From: Actinomycetes bacterium | Lineage (GTDB): Bacteria; Actinomycetota; Acidimicrobiia; Acidimicrobiales; Acidimicrobiaceae | NCBI GenBank assembly: GCA_021819205.1 | Contig: JAKARV010000003.1 | Span: forward strand, 54,641 to 118,640 | Reading direction: 5' to 3' | Length of the DNA: 64,000 bases | Shown here: piece by piece, positions 9,210 through 18,467 of the stretch | How the letters are laid out: every line of letters starts with the position of its first letter | How positions within the stretch are numbered: position 1 is the stretch's first letter | Notes under the pieces: generated by a model | Seen by the model: the letters and a program-made list of their open reading frames with translations, nothing else | Database searches by the model: none | What the model was told of the DNA's origin: nothing | Made by a program: the position numbers and the translations under genes

Positions 9210-10541
9210 GTGAACTTACAATCCTGGAGTGCCCGTCTCCGGCCGGTGGCGGTACTTGACCCACTCCAGCAGGATACGCTACTCTACTTCGGCTCTACGG
9301 TCCTTGCGGCTTCGAACTTCTTTGTCGCCGCGGGCCTGGACTACCGGCAGTGGGGGCTCATCGCCATGGTGCCATACTCCTGCGCTACCGTGCTCTCTTT
9401 TATCCTCCGCAGATCGCAAATGGATGCCGCCTTTCGGACCTCGATGCGGCGAGCTCTCGCCGTGGCGGTGTTCATGCTGGCGGTTCTGCTCCCCCTGGCC
9501 CTGCTCGTTGTCCAGCGGGCGCAAGCGACCCCCGGAGTGCACGCCCAGGCCGAGGTTGCGGTGATCGAGCGCTGCGGTGACCGGGTCGCCGCCAACCAAA
9601 ACTGCTACCTCGCCAACCCGACTACCGCGGGCTTTGGTGTCGCGAGCGCCTCCCGGGTACTCGACTCCAAAGCCTTCGTCCCCTACCTTCCGGCAATGGC
9701 GATCTTCGGGCTTCCCAACGCTGCGCCAATCCCCACCCCGCTGCGCGACGCCCGGGTATGGATGGCCACCTTTTCTCTGGTGGTCGTGGTCAGCGCGCTG
9801 GCCATCTCCGGACTGGGGTCCGAGGCGCGCTGGCGCATCTTCCAGGTCGCCTTGGTCCTTCCCACTGGAGCATTGCCGATGGTGACCGGAGGGGACGACC
9901 TGCCCGTGCTCTCGCTGCTGCTTCTCTCCGCCGTTCTCCTCAACCGGAAGCGATGGCTTCCCTCTGGTCTCGCCATGGGAGTTGCGGTGGCAATGAAGCT
10001 AACAGCTTGGCCGGTGGCGCTCCTCTTTGCGCTGGCGATGCTGCGCAACCGGCAAGGACTGCGCTCGTACGCTTCGGGGGTGTTTGCGATTGCGCTGCCG
10101 ATACTGGCGGCCGGGACCCTGGTCAACCCAAAGGCATTCCTGGTCAACGAGCTTCTCTTCCCCTTGGGCCTGACCGCAATCAAATCACCCGCCCAGAGCC
10201 CCCTGCTGGGACAGGCGATCTTCTCGCTATTGCCGAAGTATCACCTCCAGGTGGACGCCGTTCTTGTTGCCGCCGGGGCGCTGGCGATGCTCTTCATCTA
10301 CCGTCTGCTCAAACCCCGGACTTTAGATGCCGTCCTCGCCCTCGCTGCTGCCGGCTTTGTCGTCGCCACGGTTCTCGCGCCGGCAACCCGGTTCGGCTAC
10401 CTCATCTATCCGGCAAACCTGGCACTCTGGGCAGGAATCTTTTACTCTCAGCGTCCAGCGGCAACCCCAGTTTTTGATATTCGCGACGGCGACGGTATCA
10501 CCGAAGACCGCGAGTTTCTCGGAGTCTTGGGTTCCGACTAG
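9210..10541 (+). CDS. polytopic membrane protein, GT87 (DUF2029)-like mannosyltransferase candidate
   Basis: A 443-residue integral membrane protein with about ten hydrophobic helices and an extracytoplasmic loop at about 108-165. The general plan resembles the GT-C fold polyprenyl-phosphate-mannose-dependent transferases of actinobacteria (GT87), which extend lipoglycans outside the membrane. The catalytic acidic motif of the first loop is not obvious: the loop has AEVAVIERCGDR and YLPAMAIFGLP but no clear aspartate pair. The enzymatic role is therefore tentative. It starts with GTG behind a leaderless-type promoter and shows no operon partner. Confidence 0.6.
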   Translation: MNLQSWSARLRPVAVLDPLQQDTLLYFGSTVLAASNFFVAAGLDYRQWGLIAMVPYSCATVLSFILRRSQMDAAFRTSMRRALAVAVFMLAVLLPLALLVVQRAQATPGVHAQAEVAVIERCGDRVAANQNCYLANPTTAGFGVASASRVLDSKAFVPYLPAMAIFGLPNAAPIPTPLRDARVWMATFSLVVVVSALAISGLGSEARWRIFQVALVLPTGALPMVTGGDDLPVLSLLLLSAVLLNRKRWLPSGLAMGVAVAMKLTAWPVALLFALAMLRNRQGLRSYASGVFAIALPILAAGTLVNPKAFLVNELLFPLGLTAIKSPAQSPLLGQAIFSLLPKYHLQVDAVLVAAGALAMLFIYRLLKPRTLDAVLALAAAGFVVATVLAPATRFGYLIYPANLALWAGIFYSQRPAATPVFDIRDGDGITEDREFLGVLGSD

Positions 10542-10732
10542 CAGTGGGGCGCTGGCAACTCTGGCGCTTCGGCAGACAAAATAAAGCGGGTTTCATCCGC
10601 CATTCGCCTTCTCCGCTCGCGTAGTCCAAAAACCCAAGTTGACGCTGACTCCCCCTTCGGCCACCACCGCAAGTTATTGCCAAGCTGCATTTTGCAGTAT
10701 TCTCTTATGAAGAATCGTTTTTGGAGAGTGCA

Positions 10733-12172
10733 GTGCCACTCGGCAAGGCCATAGTTAGCTGGATTCAGGACGTCAGGAAGAGGCTTATTTTGACGATGGA
10801 CGAGAACCTACACAGGACTCGCTACCCACAACCCTTTATCAAGCGGCGGCTGCCCCATAAGCGTGGGGCTACGGAGCAGCCCAACGCCACCGGCGACGGG
10901 GATGCCGAGCTCACCATGAAGTTCTGGTTCTTTTTGCTGCTTACCGGCATCGGCGCCGGCCTCGGTGGCGACCTTATGATGGTCTTCCTCTTCACTACCC
11001 AGCACCTCGCGTACCACTACAACATCGGATCTTTTCAGGCCGCCGTGGGAAGAGCGGCCCCAAGCTACCGGGTATACATGCTGATGCTTGCTGGAGCGAT
11101 CGGCGGTATCGCCTGGTACTTGATAAGCCGCTTCACCAAGGGTGAAAAGTCAGAGGTTGACGACGTGGTGTGGGAGCGCCGGGGTGAACTCTCCCCCCGC
11201 AAGAGCATACTGGTCTCGATAGTGCAGGAGATCGTGATCGGTCTCGGGGCCTCCCTGGGAAGGGAGGCGGCTCCGAAGCTGATGGGCGCGCTCTCCGGCT
11301 CCACCGTTGGCAAGTGGGGCAAGCTCACTCCGGCACAACGCCGTCTTCTCATCGCGTGTGGCGCCGGAGCCGGCCTCGCCGCCGTCTACAACATCCCGCT
11401 CGGAGGGGCGCTCTTCACCGCCGAGGTGATGCTCGGGGAGATCACGATTCCCACAGTGCTGCCCGCCCTCGCGACCTCGGTCATCGCCACGGTCGTCGCC
11501 TTCCTCTACCTTCCCGACCGCCCTACCTACCTTGGAGTTCCCAACTTCCCGTTCCACACCTCGGAGCTGATCTTCTCGATCATCGCCGGTCCATTGATCG
11601 GGCTTTTCGCCGTCGGCTTCATCCGTCTGATCGGCGTGATCAGCCACCACCGGCTCACCGGCAAGATGGCTATCTTCGGCGTCCTGGCGGCATTCACAAT
11701 TACCGGGCTCATCGGCATGAAGTACTACCAGATCTTCGGGAACGGAAAGGACATGGCCCACTCCGTACTAACCGGCCACATCGGCGCGCTATCGCTCCTG
11801 GTGGCGCTGGTGCTGCTCAAACCTCTGGTCACCACGATATCGCTGGGCGGAGGCGGTTCCGGAGGCCTTTTCACCCCGACCCTCTCAACCGGGGCGGTCC
11901 TCGGCGGCCTCCTGGGCGGGCTGTGGATCATCCTCTTTCCAGGGAGCGGCTCGATCGGCGCCTTCGCGTTGATCGGCGCGGCGGCGATGATGGGCGCAGG
12001 TCTCCAAGCGCCATTCGCCGCGATTGCAATGGTATTAGAATTGACGCTATCGGGCTTTCATTTGATTATACCACTGATAATCGCTACGTTCTTGGCAACG
12101 CTGGTCGCAAGGCAGCTCGACGGCTACTCGATCTACTCAGCCCGGCTATCGGAGAAGGGCGGCGGAGAGTAG
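10733..12172 (+). CDS. ClC-family chloride channel or H+/Cl- antiporter
   Basis: A membrane protein of about 479 residues from GTG 10733, chosen because GGAG at 10723-10726 is well placed before it; an in-frame TTG at 10721 and an ATG at 10797 are alternatives. Anion-path signatures are present: GASLGREAAP (the GREGP filter region) and GGGGSGGLFTP (the GxFxP region). The cytoplasmic N-terminus is unusually long and basic (about 60 residues), and there is no C-terminal CBS pair. In ClC antiporters a gating Glu sits in GREGP; here GREAA keeps that Glu. In an acidophile, such antiporters can aid acid resistance (inference). Confidence 0.88.
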   Translation: MPLGKAIVSWIQDVRKRLILTMDENLHRTRYPQPFIKRRLPHKRGATEQPNATGDGDAELTMKFWFFLLLTGIGAGLGGDLMMVFLFTTQHLAYHYNIGSFQAAVGRAAPSYRVYMLMLAGAIGGIAWYLISRFTKGEKSEVDDVVWERRGELSPRKSILVSIVQEIVIGLGASLGREAAPKLMGALSGSTVGKWGKLTPAQRRLLIACGAGAGLAAVYNIPLGGALFTAEVMLGEITIPTVLPALATSVIATVVAFLYLPDRPTYLGVPNFPFHTSELIFSIIAGPLIGLFAVGFIRLIGVISHHRLTGKMAIFGVLAAFTITGLIGMKYYQIFGNGKDMAHSVLTGHIGALSLLVALVLLKPLVTTISLGGGGSGGLFTPTLSTGAVLGGLLGGLWIILFPGSGSIGAFALIGAAAMMGAGLQAPFAAIAMVLELTLSGFHLIIPLIIATFLATLVARQLDGYSIYSARLSEKGGGE

Positions 12173-12206
12173 CCGCCGTCACGAACTCCCCATTCGGGTA
12201 GCCCGG

Positions 12207-14633
12207 CTATCCCCGGCGCAACCGGGCACCAAGCCCGGCGGCGGCGGCATCCACCGACTCGATCAACTTCCGGGTGATCGCCTCGCCGATGACCCCCTCC
12301 GGTGACTCGAGCCGAGCCCTGAGCCCCAGGTAGCTGTCGCCATCGGTCTCTGGGGTATAGCGGTCGAAGACGAATAGATCCTGGCAAAGCGGCCCGAGCG
12401 CGCTGCTAACCGCTGCGTGAAGGTCCATGATCGACACCCCGTGCGGGACCGCAAAGGAGAAGTCCAGATCCGACGAGGTATAGACCGACGGCGGCAAGAT
12501 CTGGCCCGGCCCTGAACCCGCAGAAAGAAAGTCGAGGTCGATCTCCAGATATCCATACCTGGGAAAATTAACCTGCTCGGCTGGAATTTGCCCACCGCCG
12601 GCAACCTGGCTTCTCAGTAGCTCTCCGGCCACCCCGACCACTGAGCCGTTCCCATCAAGCAGCGCACACGACCTCGTCGGATGGAGCGATGGCCACCATG
12701 ACCCGCCGATCGTACCCTGCTCGGCTACGCGCAGCGCACCGGGACGGCAAAAGTCGCGAAGGCTCGCGAGAGTCGAACCGATCGCCTCCAGACCGTTGTC
12801 GCCATCCGTAGCAGCCAGCACCGCAAGCCGTCTCGTCTCCCTCGGCAAGCCTCCGGAACCCCCGTCTTGGCTAAACACCGGACCAATCTCAAAGAGGTTA
12901 ACCATTGGCATTCGCCGTGCAACGTTGTATCGAAGCGCCCGCAAGAGGCCGGCGAGCACGGTCACCCTCAACGTCGACTCCAGGGCCGAGATCGGATCGG
13001 AGAGCGCCACCCAACCGGAAGAGGTCCCCGCGTCCAGCTGCTCGCCGGGTGCAACCAGGGTGGCTGGCCAGGATTCGTAAAATCCCATGCCAACGAGCAA
13101 CTCGCGGAGCTGCCGTTCGAAGCGCTGGACTGGAGTAAGGCCAACTCCCGGGCCCCGCAGCATCTTCGAAGCAACCCGGGCGTAGCCAAAGTGCCTGGCC
13201 ACCTCCTCGATCACGTCGTGTGGACCGGTTATGTCTGGCCGGTAGAGCGGGGGGGTGACGACAAAGCCACCCTCTCCGGGCTGGCAATCGAGCCCGATGG
13301 CCTCCAGCGGGCCGGAGCGATCGAACACGGCAAGGAGCGCCTCCAGATCGTCGTGGCCTATCGTAGCCATAACTTTGCGCGTCTCCACCCAGATCGGCTC
13401 GGGAAGGGTATAAGTAGAGGCGTGAACCAGAGCGGTCGGGACATCGAGCCCGGTCAGCTGCGTAAACCTGAAAATTGCTCGCTCGGCGATGCTCGGGTCG
13501 ACGCCACGCTCGAAGCGGGCGGAAGCTTCACTGCGGAGCCCAAGCCGCTTGGAGGTCCGCGCAATCCGGGCCCGGTCGAAGTGGGCAACCTCAAGGAGCA
13601 TCCGAGTGGTCCCTCCGGTAATCTCGGTCTCCCTGCCACCCATGATCCCGGCGATCCCAATGGGTGCGCCACGCCCATCCGCTATGCAGATGTCCTCGGG
13701 ACCCAGGGTTCGCTCAATACCGTCAAGCGTAGTAATTTGCTCGCCGGGAGCCGCAGCGCGCACGGCGATCGCTCCTCCAGAAAGGCGGTCGAGATCGTAA
13801 GGGTGGCTAGGTTGTCCGATCTCGAGCATCACGTAGTTGCTGGCGTCTACCAACGGAGAGATCGACCGCATTCCACAGAGTTCGAGCCTCCTCGCCAACT
13901 TGGCCGGGAAGCTGGCCGCCTCGACCCCGGAGAACTCCGCGGTGACCAGCCGGTCACAGAGCGCCGAGTCCACCTTAAAGGGATTCGCCGGCTCGGCCAC
14001 CGTCACCGGCACAAGCTCGGGTTCGAAAAAAGAGACCCGCAGCCACGCGGCGAGATCCCTCGCCACCCCCATGACCGAGTTCGCATCGGGGCGGTTTGCC
14101 TCGATCGCGAGGTCGATCACCACATCGTCCTCGAGACCGAGGTGGCTGGCGAGACTCTCGCCCACCGGAGCCGAAGCGTCAAGGATGAGCAGGCCACCCG
14201 ATTCCAACGATATCCCTACCTCGGCCGGCGAGCAGAGCATCCCCTCCGAGGCCACACCCTTCAGTCGCCGGGAGCCGATGTTAAGGCCGTTGGGCAATGT
14301 AGTACCCGGCTTGGCCAAAGGAACCTTGTCGCCAACTTGGAAGTTCCACGCGCCGCAGACCACCGGCCGGAGCGGGCCCTCCCCATCGTCGACACGGGTA
14401 AGCCGAATCTTGTCCGCCCCCTCGATCTCGCTGATCTCGAGCACTTCGGCAACCACGACCCCATCGAGGCCCGCCGGAACAATTTCGACACCCTCCACCA
14501 CCATGCCCAGCTCGTTGAGCGCGCCAACCAGCGCCACCACCCGCTCATCCCGGGAAGAACCGATCGGATCACCGTCAAAGCCAAGGGTCGAGAGGTCGAC
14601 AAACTCTCTCAACCACTGAAGAGTAACCTTCAT
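12207..14633 (-). CDS. pheT: phenylalanine--tRNA ligase beta subunit
   Basis: The tRNA-binding and structural subunit of the alpha2beta2 phenylalanyl-tRNA synthetase. At 808 residues it is full length. Visible modules are an N-terminal EMAP/OB-type tRNA-binding domain (about 45-160, with VCGAWNFQVGDKVPLAKPG), the B3/B4 editing domain (about 210-400), B5, and a C-terminal ferredoxin-like anticodon-binding domain (about 715-808, YTSSDLDFSF). The ATG overlaps the pheS stop as ATGA, indicating translational coupling. It is the last gene of the infC-rpmI-rplT-trmH-pheS-pheT array. Confidence 0.96.
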   Translation of the reverse strand: MKVTLQWLREFVDLSTLGFDGDPIGSSRDERVVALVGALNELGMVVEGVEIVPAGLDGVVVAEVLEISEIEGADKIRLTRVDDGEGPLRPVVCGAWNFQVGDKVPLAKPGTTLPNGLNIGSRRLKGVASEGMLCSPAEVGISLESGGLLILDASAPVGESLASHLGLEDDVVIDLAIEANRPDANSVMGVARDLAAWLRVSFFEPELVPVTVAEPANPFKVDSALCDRLVTAEFSGVEAASFPAKLARRLELCGMRSISPLVDASNYVMLEIGQPSHPYDLDRLSGGAIAVRAAAPGEQITTLDGIERTLGPEDICIADGRGAPIGIAGIMGGRETEITGGTTRMLLEVAHFDRARIARTSKRLGLRSEASARFERGVDPSIAERAIFRFTQLTGLDVPTALVHASTYTLPEPIWVETRKVMATIGHDDLEALLAVFDRSGPLEAIGLDCQPGEGGFVVTPPLYRPDITGPHDVIEEVARHFGYARVASKMLRGPGVGLTPVQRFERQLRELLVGMGFYESWPATLVAPGEQLDAGTSSGWVALSDPISALESTLRVTVLAGLLRALRYNVARRMPMVNLFEIGPVFSQDGGSGGLPRETRRLAVLAATDGDNGLEAIGSTLASLRDFCRPGALRVAEQGTIGGSWWPSLHPTRSCALLDGNGSVVGVAGELLRSQVAGGGQIPAEQVNFPRYGYLEIDLDFLSAGSGPGQILPPSVYTSSDLDFSFAVPHGVSIMDLHAAVSSALGPLCQDLFVFDRYTPETDGDSYLGLRARLESPEGVIGEAITRKLIESVDAAAAGLGARLRRG

Positions 14634-15697
14634 CTTCTCCCCCTGAACTGCGCGAGAATCCTGAGATCGTTTTCGGGGAGCACTCTCATATCGGGCAGGC
14701 CAGCCCGCATCTGTGCCAGCCTGTCGATACCGAAACCAAAGGCAAAACCGCTGTAGACCTCCGGGTCGATCCCAACCGCCTCAAAAACCTTCGGGTGGAC
14801 CATTCCCGAACCGCCAAGCTCGATCCAGCCGGTACCCGAGCAGGTCCGGCAGCCTGATCCTCCGCAGATCGTGCAGGTGATTTCGAACTCCGCCGACGGC
14901 TCCGTGAAAGGGAAGTAGGCGGGACGGAGCCGTGCCTTGATCGACGGTCCGAAGTAGGCGGAGGTAAAGCTCTCAATGGTGGCCTTCAAGTTGGCAAAGG
15001 AAATTCCCTCGTCGACCACGAGCGCCTCTATCTGGTGAAATGCGGGGGTGTGCCGCGCATCTGGAGTGTCGCGCCGATAGACGCGGCCAGGCGCTATGGC
15101 GTAGATCGGGGGCTTTTGGGCCTGCATCAGCCGGATCTGGACCGGAGAGGTGTGCGTTCTGAGCAGCGTCGACTCCTCATCGCCAAAGTCGAGGAAGAAG
15201 GAGTCCTGCGAAGCACGCGCCGGATGAAACTTGGGGATATTGAGGGCTTCAAAGTTGTTCCACTCCGACTCCACTTCCGGTCCCTCGGTAACCGCGTACC
15301 CGAGAGCGACAAAAATGTCTTCAAGCTCCATGCGGGTCATGGTGATGAGGTGCAACGATCCGATGCCCTCGTATCGGCTCCGACAGAGATAGCCTCCAAC
15401 GTCGTCCCGCTCTGCCTCGAGGGTTGCCTCGACTTCCTGGGCAAGGACCGCAGCCGATGCCGCCTCCAACGCCGAGTCCAGCTGCGACCGGAGCTCCTGG
15501 AGCTGGCGGCCGACCTCGGGGCGGAGGGCAGGGTCAATGGCCTTCATCGACCGGTATAGAGAGCTCAAGGGTGATCCGCGGTCGCCAGCAGCTTCGCGGA
15601 GTTTGGAAAGTTCCGCACCACTGGCAACCCTGGCCGCCCGGCCAACGAGCTCCTCTACCCACCTCTTGGCCTCATTGAGGCCGCCTCCGGTTTCCAA
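14630..15697 (-). CDS. pheS: phenylalanine--tRNA ligase alpha subunit
   Basis: The catalytic subunit that activates phenylalanine with ATP. I start it at TTG 15697, which follows a strong GGAGGAG site and gives 355 residues, the normal size. The longer open frame to 15919 runs into trmH and its N-terminal part is not PheS-like. The coiled-coil tRNA-binding N-terminus is followed by class II synthetase motifs: motif 2 around GRVYRRDTPDARHTPAFHQ and motif 3 near FGFGIDRLAQM. A Cys-rich CTICGGSGCRTC insert, common in bacterial PheS, is present. It is coupled to pheT. Confidence 0.94.
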   Translation of the reverse strand: METGGGLNEAKRWVEELVGRAARVASGAELSKLREAAGDRGSPLSSLYRSMKAIDPALRPEVGRQLQELRSQLDSALEAASAAVLAQEVEATLEAERDDVGGYLCRSRYEGIGSLHLITMTRMELEDIFVALGYAVTEGPEVESEWNNFEALNIPKFHPARASQDSFFLDFGDEESTLLRTHTSPVQIRLMQAQKPPIYAIAPGRVYRRDTPDARHTPAFHQIEALVVDEGISFANLKATIESFTSAYFGPSIKARLRPAYFPFTEPSAEFEITCTICGGSGCRTCSGTGWIELGGSGMVHPKVFEAVGIDPEVYSGFAFGFGIDRLAQMRAGLPDMRVLPENDLRILAQFRGRR

Positions 15698-15723
15698 ATC
15701 TCCTCCTACCCAGCGCCTGCCAC

Positions 15724-16506
15724 CTAGGCTAGCAATCCCGTCTTCCAGCTCAAGACCGCCAGCGCCACCGATACCGCAGCCGCCGCGTTGAGCGACTCGA
15801 CCTGCCGCTGCTGCGGAATCCGCACCTCGCGATCGATAACACTCCGAATCTCGGCGCTCAAGCCCGACCCCTCCGACCCCACCACCAAACAGGCGCGGTC
15901 GATGCCGGAGAGATCCCAAACCGACTCACCGGACATCTCCAACCCCAGAAGCAAAAAACCCTGGCCTCTAAGGTTCGAGAGACCGTCTTCGAGGACGGGA
16001 ACCTCGGCGACCTCGACCTTGCGCAAAAAGCCAGCCGAGGCCCTGACCACCTTTGGCGAGAACGGATCCACGGCACCCGGCGCAGCCAACAAAAGCGGCC
16101 GCGGAAAGAAAGCCGCGGCCGCCCTGATCATAGCCCCAAGATTGCCCGGGTCTTGAACGCCCGCAGGAGCCAGCGCCAACCTCCCCTGGTACTCGCCGAC
16201 CTCGACCACCCGCCGCTCTACCAACGAAAGGAACCCGTCAGGAGTGGTGAGTGTGGATACGCTGGCAAAGGCGCGCCGCGATAGGATCCACACCTCCGCT
16301 TCCAGCGCCTCCAGCCAAGCCAACACTTCCGGATCGGACGCCGCCCGCTCATCTACGTAGAGTGCAACCGCCCGATCCGCATCCTCGATCACGAACCGCC
16401 TGCCTTCGATCACGTAAAGCCCGGCAGACCGGCGCGCAGAACGCTTGGCCCTGAGATCACGGAGAAGGGCTAGTCTCGGGTTCTGCGGCGAGTCGATGCG
16501 CCTAAT
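15724..16506 (-). CDS. TrmH/SpoU-family RNA 2'-O-methyltransferase
   Basis: A SPOUT-fold S-adenosylmethionine-dependent ribose methyltransferase acting on rRNA or tRNA; the target cannot be told from sequence. The three knot motifs are clear: DPGNLGAMIRAA, VVGSEGSGL and SLNAAAAVSVAL. The first ordinary start is GTG 16413, but the frame upstream encodes the family's N-terminal substrate-binding segment (IDSPQNPRLALLRDL, then AGLYVIEGRRF). Between 16413 and the in-frame TAG of rplT there is no ATG, GTG or TTG. I therefore extend to ATT 16506, three nt after the rplT stop. With the conventional start the protein would lack a conserved segment. Confidence 0.8.
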   Translation of the reverse strand: MRRIDSPQNPRLALLRDLRAKRSARRSAGLYVIEGRRFVIEDADRAVALYVDERAASDPEVLAWLEALEAEVWILSRRAFASVSTLTTPDGFLSLVERRVVEVGEYQGRLALAPAGVQDPGNLGAMIRAAAAFFPRPLLLAAPGAVDPFSPKVVRASAGFLRKVEVAEVPVLEDGLSNLRGQGFLLLGLEMSGESVWDLSGIDRACLVVGSEGSGLSAEIRSVIDREVRIPQQRQVESLNAAAAVSVALAVLSWKTGLLA

Positions 16507-16509
16507 CGG

Positions 16510-16866
16510 CTAGGCCTCGCTCTTCCGCGACTCCTCGACGAGCTTCGCGAAGGCTCCCGGGTCGCTTACGGCAAGGTCGGCCAGGATCTTCCGGTCTACC
16601 TCGATGCCGGCGAGCTTGAGCCCGTGCATCAGCTGCGAGTAGGTGGAACCGTTGATGCGGGCGCCGGCGTTGATCCTCTGGATCCACAGGCGACGGAACT
16701 CGCCCTTGCGCGCCCGTCGGTCCCTATAGGCGTACTGGAGGGAGTGCATGACCTGCTCGTGAGCTGCACGATAGCTCCTGCTCTTATTCCCGTAGTAACC
16801 GCTAGCTAGCTCAAGAATCTTCCGGCGATGCTTCTTCGAGTTTATCGACCGCTTAACCCTCGCCAC
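16510..16866 (-). CDS. rplT: 50S ribosomal protein L20
   Basis: Binds 23S rRNA early in 50S assembly; in some bacteria it also represses its own operon. GTG 16866 is chosen because AAGGAGAG precedes it and the product then begins MARVKRS, the family consensus, giving 118 residues. The basic N-terminal tail and the globular domain ([13 protein letters not shown]) are intact. It is third in the infC-rpmI-rplT array. Confidence 0.96.
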   Translation of the reverse strand: MARVKRSINSKKHRRKILELASGYYGNKSRSYRAAHEQVMHSLQYAYRDRRARKGEFRRLWIQRINAGARINGSTYSQLMHGLKLAGIEVDRKILADLAVSDPGAFAKLVEESRKSEA

Positions 16867-16932
16867 TTTTAACCTCTCTCCTTGCAAAAACTCCGGTGGG
16901 GGATGAACCCACCATCTTCAACTCGAAAGCGC

Positions 16933-17127
16933 CTAGATCCCCAGCATCTTGCGGACCCGCTTGGCGTCTCCGCTCGATACCTCCGCCATCGTGTGGAGCC
17001 TGCGCATCCGCTTCGCCGGCTTCTTCTCCAGAAGGTGGGAGATGAACGCCTGCCGCCGGCGGAGCTTTCCCGATCCGGAGACCTTGAAACGCGCCTTTGC
17101 TCCCTTATCAGTCTTCATCTTTGGCAT
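16933..17127 (-). CDS. rpmI: 50S ribosomal protein L35
   Basis: A small (64-residue), highly basic ribosomal protein with the canonical beginning [16 protein letters not shown] and the C-terminal basic stretch KRMRRLH. It is encoded between infC and rplT, the universal order for this operon. Start ATG. Confidence 0.96.
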   Translation of the reverse strand: MPKMKTDKGAKARFKVSGSGKLRRRQAFISHLLEKKPAKRMRRLHTMAEVSSGDAKRVRKMLGI

Positions 17128-17159
17128 CTCTAACTCCTTTGCCCTTTCGACACGGCCAA

Positions 17160-17729
17160 CTACCGCTGCGCCTCAACCTGTCGGACGGTCGCCCCAGCGG
17201 CCGGGGTACGCTTCTCCGGCGCAAGCACCATCAACATGTTCCGGCCGTCAAGTTTCGGAAAAACCTCCACGTGCCCAGAACCCTTCACGCCCTCGATAAC
17301 CCGGTCCAAGATCTCCTGGCCAAGCTCAGGGTGGAAGATCTCCCGGCCCCGGAACATTATCGTCACCTTGACCTTGTGCCCTTCCTGCAAGAACTTGAGC
17401 ACTTGCCTGGTCTTGGTGTCAAAGTCTCCGTTGCCAATCTTCGGGCGGTACTTCATCTCCTTCAGCTGCGCTGCCGACGCCTTCCGCTTCGACTCCTTCG
17501 ACTTCTGCGCCTGATCGAACTTGTACTTCCCGTAGTCCATGATCTTCGCGACCGGAGGCTGCGCCATCGGCGCCACCTCAACGAGATCGAGATCCATAGC
17601 CCTAGCAATGCTCAACGCATCCGGGACCGGCTTGATGCCGAGCTGGTTGCCGTCTGGACCTACCAGGCGGACCTCTTTCGTCCGAATCTGTTCGTTGATC
17701 CGCACGCTGGACTCTTGTGGTGTTGCTAT
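17160..17729 (-). CDS. infC: translation initiation factor IF-3
   Basis: Prevents premature subunit joining and proofreads the start codon. The N-domain ([18 protein letters not shown]), linker ([12 protein letters not shown]) and C-domain ([24 protein letters not shown]) are all present. The family N-terminus coincides with an ATA codon at 17729, seven nt after AAGGGAG; the open frame extends to 17906, but that portion is not IF-3-like. A rare start codon fits the known autoregulation of infC, in which IF-3 discriminates against its own non-AUG start. From ATA the product is 189 residues. Confidence 0.93.
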   Translation of the reverse strand: MATPQESSVRINEQIRTKEVRLVGPDGNQLGIKPVPDALSIARAMDLDLVEVAPMAQPPVAKIMDYGKYKFDQAQKSKESKRKASAAQLKEMKYRPKIGNGDFDTKTRQVLKFLQEGHKVKVTIMFRGREIFHPELGQEILDRVIEGVKGSGHVEVFPKLDGRNMLMVLAPEKRTPAAGATVRQVEAQR

Positions 17730-17876
17730 CTGGTGGCTCCCTTCTCGCACCTCATGAACCCAGGCAAGAAGCGACCGACCGACCCAGCCGCCGCGCTCGG
17801 CGAGTAGGTGGGGGCTAGGCCCCTCTTTACCACCCCAATACTCTAGCGCCGAGAGCGGCGTTTCCGTGCCAGCCGC

Positions 17877-17889
17877 TAGATTGGCCCAA
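17877..17889 (+). promoter_or_regulatory. probable -10 box, leaderless start of DUF1844 gene
   Basis: TAGATT (17877-17882) is 7 nt before GTG 17890 and no ribosome-binding site is visible, as at 9197 and 24617. Confidence 0.45.
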
Positions 17890-18180
17890 GTGAACGAGGA
17901 CGCCAAGGAGATATCCGAACTTCAGCAGGAGCTGCTGGACGCCGACCCGGCGAGCATCGTGGCCAACCACGCCTACGGTCTGTTTGAGCTTGCTGCACTC
18001 TATCTCTCCGCCACCCCGCCACGGCTCACGGAGGCTACCCTAGCCATCGACTCGCTGGCCGGCCTGATGTCTGCGGTTGAAGACCGGCTCGGCGATAGCT
18101 CCGCCGAACTCAAGGAGGCGCTTCGCCAGCTCCAGCTCGCCTACATCCAGGTGTCCCAGCTCGGCCAGGACGAGAGCTAG
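17890..18180 (+). CDS. DUF1844-family protein
   Basis: A 96-residue acidic, helical protein starting at GTG 17890; an in-frame GTG at 17866 would add 8 residues. The pattern HAYGLFELAALYLS, then a Pro-rich turn, then EATLAIDSLAGLMSAVEDRLG resembles DUF1844, a small bacterial family of unknown function often encoded beside infC-pheT loci. No catalytic motif or membrane segment is seen. It is divergent from infC, and its stop codon overlaps that of the convergent downstream gene (CTAG, 18177-18180). Confidence 0.68.
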   Translation: MNEDAKEISELQQELLDADPASIVANHAYGLFELAALYLSATPPRLTEATLAIDSLAGLMSAVEDRLGDSSAELKEALRQLQLAYIQVSQLGQDES

Positions 18181-18467
18181 AGTTTCGTGAGAGAAACCAC
18201 CTCTATTTCGCCGCCGTAGCTCGCCCCGATACGGCAGGCTACCCTTCTGCCGATCCCGACCGCGCGGGAACCATCGTCGATGGCGATGCAGTGGAAGCGG
18301 ATCGGATTAGACCCACACGCCTCAAGCACGACCTCTCCGAGACCGGTCTCTGGATCGAATGCGGCCACCTCGCCCACGAGAATTCGAGTTCCCGAAGGTA
18401 CCTGCTCAGCGGGGTGGATCCGCGGGCCTCCGGCAGCTCCCCGGGGTCGCCGCCACCAAATCTTCAC
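18177..18467 (-). CDS. cold-shock-domain-like small protein
   Basis: A 96-residue protein whose C-terminal 65 residues match a divergent actinobacterial cold-shock-like beta-barrel: GEVAAFDPETGLGEVV, then FHCIAIDDGSR and a closing GEIEVVSL strand. The RNP aromatic residues of true cold-shock proteins are mostly missing. The GTG start overlaps the hisG stop (GTGA), so it is translationally coupled as the last gene of the rib-hisG array. A nucleic-acid-binding role is possible but unproven. Confidence 0.6.
   Translation of the reverse strand: MKIWWRRPRGAAGGPRIHPAEQVPSGTRILVGEVAAFDPETGLGEVVLEACGSNPIRFHCIAIDDGSRAVGIGRRVACRIGASYGGEIEVVSLTKL

Noticed and set aside
12867..14756. 629-codon open frame on the plus strand
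   Set aside because: It lies antisense to pheT, whose full length and motifs are clear; high GC creates long shadow frames. The same applies to frames at 39216-40463, 21593-23380, 44069-44941 and 30385-31776.
17807..17826. GGGGC-TAG-GCCCC hairpin as a terminator or infC attenuator
   Set aside because: The stem is just 5 bp with a 3-nt loop and no clear T-tract in the infC orientation.
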